Below, one piece after another: positions 1-7,663 of a stretch of DNA of 12,081 nucleotides. Position 1 is the first letter of the stretch, and every line of letters begins with the position of its first letter. Source of the DNA: Thioalkalivibrio sp. GTDB taxonomy: Bacteria; Pseudomonadota; Gammaproteobacteria; Ectothiorhodospirales; Ectothiorhodospiraceae. The DNA lies in the NCBI GenBank assembly GCA_003550945.1, contig PULL01000200.1, positions 1 through 12,081 on the forward strand. The letters are read 5' to 3'. The notes beneath the pieces were generated by a model that was not told where the DNA came from, did no database searches, and saw only the letters and a program-made list of their open reading frames with translations. Made by a program: the position numbers and the translations under genes.

Positions 1-1161
1 CAGACGGTAGCGATGGGTGTGCCACGCCACCGCCTGCCGTCCTGGGACGACATCCAGGTTTTGACCGCGCAGCTGGCGGGGCGACCGGTGCCGTCCGATG
101 CCGACGTGGAGAGTGAACTGGTGATCGGACCCGAGGCGCGCCGGCCCCTTCGGCTGGCGATGCCGCTGCTGGTGTCGGACATGAGTTTCGGCTCTTTGTC
201 GCGCGAGGCGAAGATTGCGCTGGCCCGCGGTGCCGAGCGTGTCGGCACCGGCATCTGCTCCGGAGAGGGCGGGATGCTTCCGGAGGAGCAGGCCGAGAAC
301 TCGCGCTACCTGTTCGAACTGGGGCCAGCCCGCTACGGGTATTCCGAAGCGGTGCTCGACAAGGTACAGGCCTTCCACTTCAAGGGCGGGCAGAGCGCGA
401 AAACCGGGGTCGGCGGGGTGCTGCCCGGGGCGAAGGTGTCGCAGGAGATCGCCGAGGTTCGGGGGATCGAGGCGGGACAGGACGCGGTGTCGCCGCCGGC
501 TATCGCCGATCTGGAGACGCCCGCGGATTTCCGGCGCTTCGCGGACGAGGTTCGCGAACGCACCGGCGGGATACCGATCGGTTTCAAGCTCTCGGCCAAC
601 CATATCGAGCAGGATCTCGCGTTTGCTCTCGAGGCGGGCGCGGACTACGTGATCCTGGACGGCCGCGGGGGCGGCACGGGTGCGGCCCCCGCGCTACTGC
701 GCGATCACATCAGCGTACCGACCATCCCGGCGCTGGCGCGAGCGCGGCACTACCTGAACCTGCGCGGCGCGGCTGGGCGGGTCACGCTGATTGTCACCGG
801 TGGATTGCGCACGCCGGCAGATTTCGTGAAGGCGCTCGCGCTGGGTGCCGACGGGATCGCACTGGGCAACAGCGCGATTCAGGCGGTGGGCTGTGTCGGC
901 TCCCGGATCTGTCATACCAACCGTTGCCCGACCGGCGTCGCCACTCAGGACCCGGAACTGCGCAGGCGTCTGGATCCGGAAACGGGGGCCGAGCGGCTGG
1001 CGAGCTTCCTGAACGCGTCGCTGCAGCTGATGCAGGTGCTGGCGCGCGCGGCCGGCCGGGCGCGCATCGGCGACCTTGCGCGGGATGACCTGATCACCTT
1101 CAACCGGGACCTGGTCGACATGGCCAACGTGCCGTACGCCGGCGTACACAGTCGCGACTGA
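1..1161 (+). CDS. FMN-binding glutamate synthase-like protein (GltB central/FMN domain), 5' end outside the window
   Basis: The protein matches the FMN-binding synthase domain of the large subunit of glutamate synthase. In that enzyme the domain binds FMN and a 3Fe-4S cluster and makes glutamate from 2-oxoglutarate and ammonia. Counting from the ATG at 13, visible motifs are SGEGG (83-87), FHFKGGQSAKTG (121-132), a GRGGGTGAAP phosphate/FMN-binding loop (217-226) and VTGGLRTPADF (261-271). Cysteines 294, 300 and 305 have the C-x5-C-x4-C spacing of the glutamate synthase 3Fe-4S ligands, so the cluster is probably present. There is no glutaminase domain and no FAD/NADPH subunit in view, so the electron donor and true substrate are unknown. 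The frame is open to the window edge (codons for QTVA precede the ATG), so the gene probably starts upstream and may carry an N-terminal electron-transfer domain. The ATG at 13 is only the first start codon visible. The family is clear; the physiological role is not. Confidence 0.88.
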   Translation, partial: QTVAMGVPRHRLPSWDDIQVLTAQLAGRPVPSDADVESELVIGPEARRPLRLAMPLLVSDMSFGSLSREAKIALARGAERVGTGICSGEGGMLPEEQAENSRYLFELGPARYGYSEAVLDKVQAFHFKGGQSAKTGVGGVLPGAKVSQEIAEVRGIEAGQDAVSPPAIADLETPADFRRFADEVRERTGGIPIGFKLSANHIEQDLAFALEAGADYVILDGRGGGTGAAPALLRDHISVPTIPALARARHYLNLRGAAGRVTLIVTGGLRTPADFVKALALGADGIALGNSAIQAVGCVGSRICHTNRCPTGVATQDPELRRRLDPETGAERLASFLNASLQLMQVLARAAGRARIGDLARDDLITFNRDLVDMANVPYAGVHSRD

Positions 1162-1192
1162 GCCCGCGAGCCAAATTTTCGTAAACACTTCA

Positions 1193-3364
1193 ATGGAATC
1201 CGACAAGCCTCTGTTTTCCTATCGTAAGTACTGGGCGGAACGCTTCGGGGTGGCGCCGTTCCTGCCGATGTCGCGCCAGGAAATGGACGCGCTGGGCTGG
1301 GATTCCTGCGACGTGATCATCGTCACCGGGGACGCCTATGTCGACCATCCCAGCTTCGGCATGGCGATCATCGGGAGGCTGCTGGAGGCGCAGGGCTTTC
1401 GTGTCGGCATCATCAGTCAGCCGGACTGGCGCTCGGCGGAGCCTTTCCGTGAACTGGGGCGGCCGAATCTGTTCTTCGGCATCACCGCCGGCAACATGGA
1501 TTCGATGGTCAACCGCTACACGGCGGATCGCCGGATCCGGCGCAACGACGCGTACACGCCGAACGACGAGGGTGGGAAACGTCCAGACCGCGCCGTGATC
1601 GTCTATTCGCAGCGGGCGCGGGAAGCCTGGCCCGACGCGCCGATCGTGATCGGCGGCATCGAGGCCAGCCTGCGGCGGATCGCGCACTACGACTATTGGT
1701 CGGACAAGGTGCGGCGCTCGGTGCTGCTCGATTCCCGCGCCGACCTGCTGTTGTTCGGTAATGCCGAACGTGCGCTGGTGGAAGTCACGCACCGGGTCGC
1801 GGCCGGCGAACACCCCCGGGACATCCACGACGTACGCGGCAGCGTTTTCCTTCGCGACGCGGTGCCTGCGGGCTGGGTGGTGATCGACTCCACCGATGTC
1901 GATGCACCGGGGCCCGTCGATCCGCAACCCGACCCCTACGCCAGTGCCAGCCCCTCCGGCTGCGCCAGCAGTGAAGAGGCGCAGGCGGACCAGCCGAAAG
2001 TCGTGCACCTGCAGCGGTCGGTGCCGCGAGGCCACCCTCGCGAGCGCACCGTGATCCGGCTTCCCGCCTATGAGCAGGTCCGGGCCGATCCGGTGCTCTA
2101 CGCCCATGCATCGCGGGTGCTGCATCTGGAGACCAACCCGGGCAATGCCCGCGCGCTGGTGCAGCGCCACGGCGACAAGGAGGTATGGCTGAATCCGCCG
2201 CCGATCCCGCTGACCACGCCGGAGATGGACGCCGTCTACGATCTGCCGTACGCGCGCGCTCCGCACCCGGCCTACGGCGGTGCGCGCATCCCGGCCTGGG
2301 AGATGATCCGGTTCTCGGTGAACATCATGCGCGGCTGTTTCGGTGGCTGCACCTTCTGCTCGATCACCGAACACGAGGGGCGGATCATCCAGAGCCGTTC
2401 GGAAGCGTCGATCCTGCGCGAAGTGGAGGAGATCCGCGACCGGGTCGACGGCTTCACCGGCGTGATTTCGGACCTCGGCGGTCCGACGGCGAACATGTAC
2501 CGCCTCGCGTGCAAGGATCCGGAAATCGAGCGAAGCTGCCGGCGGCTGTCCTGCGTGTACCCCGGGATCTGCAAGAACCTGAACACGGACCATTCGGCGC
2601 TGGTCGGTCTGTACCGCAAGGCGCGGGCACTGCCTGGAATCAAGAAGGTGTTGATCGCGTCCGGACTGCGCTACGACCTCGCGGTGGAGTCACCCGAGTA
2701 CGTGCGTGAACTGGTCACCCACCACGTGGGAGGTTACCTGAAGATTGCGCCAGAACATACGGAAGAAGGGCCACTTTCCCGGATGATGAAGCCCGGAATC
2801 GGCACCTATGACCGCTTCAAGGCGATGTTCGACCGCTTCTCGAGGGAGGCAGGCAAGGAGCAGTACCTGATTCCGTATTTCATCGCCGCGCATCCGGGGA
2901 CCACCGACGAGGACATGCTGAATCTTGCCCTCTGGCTGAAGCGCAACGGCTTTCGCGCCGACCAGGTGCAGGCGTTCCTGCCGGGTCCGATGGCCCTGGC
3001 CACCGCGATGTGGCACACGGGTCGCAACCCGCTGCGCGGCATCCGCCGAGAGGGTGGCGACCGGGTGCATTCGGCGAAGGGTCTGCGTGCGCGCCGGCTG
3101 CACAAGGCGTTCCTGCGCTATCACGACCCCGAGAACTGGCCGCTGTTGCGCGATGCCCTGAAGCGGATGGGCCGGGCCGACCTGATCGGCAACGGCAAGC
3201 GTCACCTGGTGCCATCCTTCCAGCCCGCTGGCACCGGGCGACGTTCCGAAACGCCCGGCAAACGCGGGACCAAGGGTGGTCGGTTCAAGACCCAGCACAC
3301 GGGGTTGCAGTCCGCGGCGTCGCCGCGCAAGGCGCCCCGCTCCCGCAGGGGACGTTCCGGCTGA
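1193..3364 (+). CDS. ygiQ: YgiQ family radical SAM protein
   Basis: This 723-residue protein corresponds over its length to E. coli YgiQ (about 740 aa). Order: a YgiQ N-terminal region (about 1-340) containing GDAYVDHPSFGMAI and GGIEASLRR; then a radical SAM core whose 4Fe-4S motif C-x3-C-x2-C is Cys382, Cys386 and Cys389 (RGCFGGCTFC); then a C-terminal region with KIAPEHTEEGPLSRMMKPG and the end motif TQHTGL. The last 50 or so residues form a very basic, probably disordered tail. A Ser/Ala/Pro/Gln-rich insert near residues 240-265 matches a variable stretch in the family. The start is supported by alignment of PLFSYRKYWAERFG to the family N-terminus, although no clear Shine-Dalgarno sequence precedes the ATG. 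Members are expected to cleave S-adenosylmethionine reductively, but I know of no established substrate. The gene lies 31 bp after the glutamate-synthase-like gene and may be cotranscribed with it. It converges on mnmC. Confidence 0.96.
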   Translation: MESDKPLFSYRKYWAERFGVAPFLPMSRQEMDALGWDSCDVIIVTGDAYVDHPSFGMAIIGRLLEAQGFRVGIISQPDWRSAEPFRELGRPNLFFGITAGNMDSMVNRYTADRRIRRNDAYTPNDEGGKRPDRAVIVYSQRAREAWPDAPIVIGGIEASLRRIAHYDYWSDKVRRSVLLDSRADLLLFGNAERALVEVTHRVAAGEHPRDIHDVRGSVFLRDAVPAGWVVIDSTDVDAPGPVDPQPDPYASASPSGCASSEEAQADQPKVVHLQRSVPRGHPRERTVIRLPAYEQVRADPVLYAHASRVLHLETNPGNARALVQRHGDKEVWLNPPPIPLTTPEMDAVYDLPYARAPHPAYGGARIPAWEMIRFSVNIMRGCFGGCTFCSITEHEGRIIQSRSEASILREVEEIRDRVDGFTGVISDLGGPTANMYRLACKDPEIERSCRRLSCVYPGICKNLNTDHSALVGLYRKARALPGIKKVLIASGLRYDLAVESPEYVRELVTHHVGGYLKIAPEHTEEGPLSRMMKPGIGTYDRFKAMFDRFSREAGKEQYLIPYFIAAHPGTTDEDMLNLALWLKRNGFRADQVQAFLPGPMALATAMWHTGRNPLRGIRREGGDRVHSAKGLRARRLHKAFLRYHDPENWPLLRDALKRMGRADLIGNGKRHLVPSFQPAGTGRRSETPGKRGTKGGRFKTQHTGLQSAASPRKAPRSRRGRSG

Positions 3365-3376
3365 GGAACCCCGGGT

Positions 3377-5209
3377 TTACGACTCTCTGGCGCTGAAGCG
3401 AAGCGGAGACAGCCGTTCGCTCAGGGGTTCGGGCAGCGGCTCAGGCAGACCGAACATCCGGTCGGCAATCAGCTCGGCGCCGAGCGGCGCGTACAGCAGG
3501 CCGCGTGAGCCCAGGCCCAGCAGCACGAAGACGCGGGAGGTTTGCGGGGCCGCGCGGCGAGCGGTTGTCTCAGCCGCAGGATTCGCAAGGATTGCGCCAA
3601 TCGCCGGCAAGCGATCCCGGAAAGCCGCGCGGGTCCCATACCACGCGCCGCTGACTGTCACGCGCTCGACCGCTTCGAGCGCCGGGTCTGCCCAGCGCAG
3701 TTGCCGCAGGTTCTCGATATTGTCCAGATCGTGGATGCCGCTGTGCGCGCTGTCGCGGCGGAAAGTGGCTCCCAGCCAGTGTTGCCCTTCGTGTTCGGGC
3801 AGGCAGTATCCCTTGCCGGTCCGCGCCACTCTCCCAATGCTGGGCAAGGCGCAGCGTATGCGCGTGAGCTGTCCGCCGACGTGCAGCGGCCTGGGCTGCC
3901 CGGGGCACAGCGGCGATCCGGCACCGGTGGCGATCACGGTGGCGTCGAACCGGTCCCGCGTGCCGTCGCCATAGTCGAGCAGCGCGCCCCGTTCGTCGGA
4001 GTGGACGGCGACGACCCGGCGGTGTCGAACCTGGAGATCATGTGCAAGTTGTCGGCATAACGCACCCAGATCAACGCCAATGCCGAGTGGATAGCGAAGA
4101 GTCGGTCTTTTGGGGTCGGCGCGCACGACCTCGTAGAGGTTGCCGGCAAGTTGTGGATCCACCGCCGCCAGGCGGGCCAGGCGCCGGGCCGCGTGTCGGG
4201 TGATGCCCTGATGCTCGACGCCTTCGGCACGAAGGACTCCACCCGCAGTATCGACCCGGAGCGAGCCCAGCAAGGCTCGCGTAGCCCGTACGCCGGCAAG
4301 GGCAAGGGCGTTGCGCATGGCGTCACCGGCACTGAGGTGGGGTGAAAGCAGTGCGGCCGGGTTGCCGGAGGTCCGCGCTGCCACACCCTGCGGGTCCAGA
4401 ACTGTCACCGACGCACCGCGGTTGCGCAGCGCCAGTGCCGTGGACAGGCCGGCAATTCCCGCACCGATCACCGCGACGCGCTCCACCGGTTCCGTCAGGG
4501 AGTCCTGCGCGGCGCGGAACCGACCCATCAGTCGCTCGCGCTTGCCGCCGAAGCCGCGAACGCGCGCCACCTCGAAGCCGGCCTCGGTGAGATCGCGGCG
4601 CACCTGTGCGGCGGCGGTGAAGGTGCCCAGCGTGGTGCCGGCGTGCGAGAGGCGCGCCATCTGCCGGAACACAGCGATATTCCAGAGGGCCGGGTTCCGG
4701 CTCGGTGCGAAACCGTCGAGAAACCAGGCATCGACGGTGCCGCGTACCCGTGCGAACTCCGGTGCCGCGTCCCCGTACACCAGGGTGAGGACCACGCGGT
4801 CGTCGGGAAAGTAAATCCGGTGCAGACCCGACACCGCCGGCGGATATTGGGCGAGCAGGCTCGCGATGTCCGTTTCCGGGATGCCCTGCGCCTGCAGCGC
4901 CCGCTGCAGATCCGCCGGCGCCAGCGGGTGTGCCTCTGCGCTCAAGTAGCTCAGAAAGGCGCCGTCGCGCGCATGCCGGCGCCAGGTCGCCAGCGTCAGG
5001 AAGAAGTTGAGGCCGGTGCCGAACCCGGTCTCGCCAATCGCGAAGCGCCGCGCGCGTCGGAACCGGGCGGGGAGTTCGTTGGCGTCGATGAATACCGTTT
5101 CCACCTCGCCGCGGGGGTCGTCGGCGCTGAAATAGATGTCCTGGTATTCGAGCGACCTGGGGCGATCGTTGTCCCACTGCAGGTGCACCGGCGTCAGGCG
5201 ATTGAGCAT
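3377..5209 (-). CDS. mnmC: Bifunctional tRNA (mnm5s2U34) methyltransferase / FAD-dependent cmnm5s2U34 oxidoreductase MnmC
   Basis: MnmC completes wobble-uridine modification of tRNAs after MnmE/MnmG. Its C-terminal FAD domain converts cmnm5s2U34 to nm5s2U34, and its N-terminal domain methylates that to mnm5s2U34 with S-adenosylmethionine. Both halves are visible in this 610-residue protein. The methyltransferase has the SAM loop GETGFGTGLNF (59-69) and DAWFLDGFAPSRNP (160-173). The oxidoreductase begins with a Rossmann FAD motif VAVIGAGIAGLSTALAL (245-261), has SGNPAALLSP (281-290) and ends with a conserved GSRGLLYAPLGAELIAD block. It is somewhat shorter than E. coli MnmC (668 aa) but no key element appears missing. 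The ATG at 5209 fits the family N-terminus (HLQWDNDRPRSLEYQDIYFS), although no good ribosome binding site is seen. It lies 52 bp downstream of the M23 peptidase gene on the same strand, separated by a GC-rich hairpin, and is 12 bp from the convergent ygiQ end. Confidence 0.97.
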   Translation of the reverse strand: MLNRLTPVHLQWDNDRPRSLEYQDIYFSADDPRGEVETVFIDANELPARFRRARRFAIGETGFGTGLNFFLTLATWRRHARDGAFLSYLSAEAHPLAPADLQRALQAQGIPETDIASLLAQYPPAVSGLHRIYFPDDRVVLTLVYGDAAPEFARVRGTVDAWFLDGFAPSRNPALWNIAVFRQMARLSHAGTTLGTFTAAAQVRRDLTEAGFEVARVRGFGGKRERLMGRFRAAQDSLTEPVERVAVIGAGIAGLSTALALRNRGASVTVLDPQGVAARTSGNPAALLSPHLSAGDAMRNALALAGVRATRALLGSLRVDTAGGVLRAEGVEHQGITRHAARRLARLAAVDPQLAGNLYEVVRADPKRPTLRYPLGIGVDLGALCRQLAHDLQVRHRRVVAVHSDERGALLDYGDGTRDRFDATVIATGAGSPLCPGQPRPLHVGGQLTRIRCALPSIGRVARTGKGYCLPEHEGQHWLGATFRRDSAHSGIHDLDNIENLRQLRWADPALEAVERVTVSGAWYGTRAAFRDRLPAIGAILANPAAETTARRAAPQTSRVFVLLGLGSRGLLYAPLGAELIADRMFGLPEPLPEPLSERLSPLRFSARES

Positions 5210-5229
5210 GGGGCGATGCGCGGGATGGG

Positions 5230-5261
5230 CGGGCCGGCGTCTGGGGCGCCCTGCCGGCCCG
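5230..5261 (-). other. GC-rich intercistronic hairpin between the M23 gene and mnmC
   Basis: Two perfect 9-base arms (CGGGCCGGC at 5230-5238 and GCCGGCCCG at 5253-5261) enclose a 14-base loop. On the minus-strand transcript the hairpin begins immediately after the M23 stop codon (5264-5262) and ends 20 bases before the mnmC ATG. No T-tract follows it, so it is not a standard intrinsic terminator. It could be an RNA stability element protecting the upstream message, a pause or partial terminator, or a structure limiting mnmC initiation. The inverted repeat is directly seen; the function is inference. Confidence 0.5.
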
Positions 5262-6788
5262 TCAGAGGCCGGTGCCGGAGGACGGTTGCATGGCCAGTTG
5301 TTGCGCAGCGGACGCCTCCCGCAGTTCGGCCAGCAACGGCCGTGCGGTGTGTTGGAAACGGGCGAGTTCCGGGCCCCTGAGCGGTTCGCCCCGAGGCAGT
5401 TCGGCGCGCATCGCGTCGACGGGGCGGCCGTTTACGTGCAATTCGTAGTGAAGGTGGGCGCTGGTCGTGCGTCCGCTGTTGCCCGAGAGCGCGATGCGCT
5501 GCCCGCGCGTGATCTGCTGGCCAGGTCGGACCAGGGCCTTCTGCAGGTGCAGGTAACGCGTACTGAAGCCCTGCCCATGCGTGATTTCGAGGAAATGACC
5601 GGCATGGGGATGGTGGTCCACCTGGGTCACACGCCCGTCTGCGGGCGCGACGATCGGTGTGCCCACCGGCATCGCAAAATCGGTTCCGTTGTGCGGCGCC
5701 ACGCGCCCGGTCACCGGATGGCGTCGCCCCTTGCTGAATCCCGAGGTCATACGGTGGTCGCCCTTGAAGGGGCGACGATCGAATGCGGGCAGCAGGGGGT
5801 GTCCTTCTGGCGTGTAAAAGTGTCCATCGGCATGACGCACCGCGGTCAGCACCTGCGTTGCGCCGAAGAATGCAAAGGCCAGCAGACGGATGTCGTAGGG
5901 TGCGTCATCGCCGGCAAGCGTCTCCAACTCGACCAGCATGGTGTACTGGTCCCCCGTGACGATTTCTTCTCCGAGCGGGAGGTGATCCTCCAGCAAATAT
6001 CCAATGGCCTGCGCGGCGGCAGGAGTGAGGCCCGCGTGGGTTCCGAGTGAGTCGGCAAGGTTGTCCTGAACCTCGCCCAGAAGCAGACGGTGGTTGATCT
6101 CACGTTCGGCGCTGATCTCCACGCGCGTGTACTGGTCGGTGCCGTCGAGCCGGACCCACTCGTGTCCCTGCGCGCGATCGGCCCAGAGGCGAAGACGCTT
6201 GAGTTCGCCGTCGGGGTCGATCTGCCACTCGATCTGCTGTCCCGGATGCACGACGTCGAGCAGGCGGGCGTTGTCCGGGTCGGCGCCAAGCTGGAACAGG
6301 GTTTGCAGGCGCAGGCCCCAGCGGCGGTTCCAGAGGGCCGCAAGATGTTCGCCCTGGCTCAGTGTGTGACTTGACCATTCTGCAGCCGGCCAGACCGCTC
6401 CGTCGCTCTCGACATCCAGGCTGAGTTCGACCACCGGGGAATGCGGTAGCTCGCCCGGGTCGGGGTCGGGTTTGAGGGCCCCATGGTGCGCTGACATCGG
6501 TCCGACCCGATCCTGGAGTGTTTGCTGGATATCGTCGTGCAGCGTCTGCCCGGCCTTCTCCTGGAGGATCTCAACCGCTACAAAATCAGTGCAGAGCGGC
6601 TCTCCCTGCATGCAGTGTCTGAGGCCGAGCAACCGGCTGTGGGCGGTGGCCGAGAGGTGGGTGGCTGTGGCAGGGCTCGATTCCGCGGCAGGGGCCGAAC
6701 CGGCGGGTAGCAGACTTGGGACGGTGATGGCGGTGACGCCGAGGCTGCCGAGGACAAGCAGGGAGAAGAGGACTCGGGGTACCGTCAT
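5262..6788 (-). CDS. M23 family metallopeptidase, MepM/YebA-like murein DD-endopeptidase
   Basis: This is probably an exported zinc endopeptidase that cuts peptide cross-links in murein for cell-wall growth. From the ATG at 6788 (508 aa), a short basic N-terminus leads into a hydrophobic segment (about residues 5-22), which is a signal peptide or membrane anchor, then an Ala/Pro-rich linker. Next come an OapA/LysM-like region (about 137-200; SHTLSQGEHLAALW, VVHPGQQIEW), a Csd3/MepM-type second N-terminal domain (about 205-330) and the M23 domain (about 340-460). The zinc site is complete: HNGTD gives His366 and Asp370, and HLH gives His445 and His447, with the SGFSKGRRHP and YLHL motifs also present. 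A GTG at 6815 could add nine residues (508 to 517 aa), but an extended -10-like sequence lies over that codon, favouring the ATG. A 65 bp gap with a probable terminator separates it from yadH upstream. The MepM type is judged from domain order only. Confidence 0.93.
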   Translation of the reverse strand: MTVPRVLFSLLVLGSLGVTAITVPSLLPAGSAPAAESSPATATHLSATAHSRLLGLRHCMQGEPLCTDFVAVEILQEKAGQTLHDDIQQTLQDRVGPMSAHHGALKPDPDPGELPHSPVVELSLDVESDGAVWPAAEWSSHTLSQGEHLAALWNRRWGLRLQTLFQLGADPDNARLLDVVHPGQQIEWQIDPDGELKRLRLWADRAQGHEWVRLDGTDQYTRVEISAEREINHRLLLGEVQDNLADSLGTHAGLTPAAAQAIGYLLEDHLPLGEEIVTGDQYTMLVELETLAGDDAPYDIRLLAFAFFGATQVLTAVRHADGHFYTPEGHPLLPAFDRRPFKGDHRMTSGFSKGRRHPVTGRVAPHNGTDFAMPVGTPIVAPADGRVTQVDHHPHAGHFLEITHGQGFSTRYLHLQKALVRPGQQITRGQRIALSGNSGRTTSAHLHYELHVNGRPVDAMRAELPRGEPLRGPELARFQHTARPLLAELREASAAQQLAMQPSSGTGL

Positions 6789-6815
6789 GGTTCTTCGTCG
6801 TCTTGGGGCTGGCAC

Positions 6816-6824
6816 TGTATACCA
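6816..6824 (-). promoter_or_regulatory. Candidate extended -10 promoter for the M23 peptidase gene
   Basis: On the minus strand the sequence reads TGGTATACA, a TGn extension followed by TATACA (5 of 6 to TATAAT). No convincing -35 hexamer lies 16-18 bases upstream, as is common for extended -10 promoters. The predicted transcript start near 6809 gives a leader of about 20 bases to the ATG at 6788 and would exclude the GTG at 6815. This is sequence resemblance only. Confidence 0.4.
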
Positions 6825-6840
6825 TCAAACGGGGCTCAAG

Positions 6841-6880
6841 AAAAACCGGTAGCTGCCGATCGGCACGACGCCGGGTCTTT
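6841..6880 (-). terminator. Probable intrinsic terminator of the yadGH operon
   Basis: Immediately after the yadH stop codon, the minus-strand transcript reads AAAGACCCGG, then an inner perfect palindrome TGCCGATCGGCA (6854-6865), then CCGG followed by five T residues and CTT. The outer arms pair as AAAGACC(C)GG with CCGGTTTTT, with one bulged C and one G-T pair, so the stem ends in the T-tract (6845-6841). This arrangement would end transcription before the M23 gene. The A/T-rich outer arms could also give partial bidirectional function, but no plus-strand gene is present to use it. Confidence 0.5.
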
Positions 6881-7663
6881 TCAGCTGCGGACGCCAACCC
6901 CACGGTTGAGCAGCACGAGAGCGAACAGGTAAAGCCCCACGATGAAGGCGATGATGATCGCGTAGGACAGGGTCAGCGGCAGGTCGGTTGTACCGAGCAG
7001 GCCGTAACGGAACGCGTTCACCATGTACAGGATCGGGTTCAGTTGCGACACGCCTTGCCAGAAGTCGGGCAGCAGGGACACCGAATAGAACACGCCCCCG
7101 AGATAGGTCAGCGGCGTCAATACGAAGGTGGGGACGATCGAGATGTCGTCGAAACTGCGCGCGAAAACGCCATTGATCAGTCCGGCGAGCGCGAACACCA
7201 CCGAGGTCATCACCACGATGGACAGGGTGACGCCAATGCTGTGCAGGCTGAACGGGCTGAAAAACAGGGAGACCAGCGTCACCGCGACGCCGACCGTGAG
7301 GCCGCGGGCCACGCCGCCGCCAACAAAGCCGAGAATGATCAGGCTGTTCGGGACCGGCGAAACCAGCAGTTCCTCGATGTGGCGCTGGAACTTGGCGCTG
7401 AAGAACGAGGACACCACGTTCGAGTAGCTGTTGGTGATCACCGCCAGCATGATCAGCCCCGGCACAATGAAATCCATGTAGCGGAATCCGTCCATCTCGC
7501 CGATCCGGGCCCCGATCAGTCCGCCGAAGATGATGAAGTAAAGCGCCATGGTCACCATTGGCGGGAGCACCGTCTGGACCCAGATGCGGGCGAAGCGCAG
7601 CACTTCCTTGAGCACAATGGTGCGCAGGGCGGTCCAGTTTTCGTGCAGGTGCAGCCGGTTCAT
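6881..7663 (-). CDS. yadH: ABC-2 type exporter permease, YadH family
   Basis: This 260-residue integral membrane protein is the transmembrane half of an ABC-2 exporter and matches E. coli YadH (about 256 aa) in length and sequence character. About six hydrophobic spans can be drawn: near residues 28-50, 62-82, 106-131, 140-165, 173-195 and 228-255. A cytoplasmic-type N-terminus (LRTIVLKEVLRFARIW) precedes them and the family block NPILYMVNAFRYGLLG lies near 210-225. Its start codon overlaps the yadG stop by 4 bp (TCAT at 7660-7663 on the plus strand), which suggests translational coupling and a YadG2-YadH2 complex in the inner membrane. The substrate is not established for the family as far as I know, and nothing in the neighbourhood indicates one. 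A probable intrinsic terminator follows directly. Confidence 0.95.
   Translation of the reverse strand: MNRLHLHENWTALRTIVLKEVLRFARIWVQTVLPPMVTMALYFIIFGGLIGARIGEMDGFRYMDFIVPGLIMLAVITNSYSNVVSSFFSAKFQRHIEELLVSPVPNSLIILGFVGGGVARGLTVGVAVTLVSLFFSPFSLHSIGVTLSIVVMTSVVFALAGLINGVFARSFDDISIVPTFVLTPLTYLGGVFYSVSLLPDFWQGVSQLNPILYMVNAFRYGLLGTTDLPLTLSYAIIIAFIVGLYLFALVLLNRGVGVRS

Noticed and set aside
1190..2593. A 467-codon open frame on the minus strand opposite ygiQ
   Set aside because: Low-complexity Arg/His/Val-rich translation with no recognisable motif, lying wholly antisense to a clear YgiQ protein. Long antisense frames are expected in GC-rich coding DNA.
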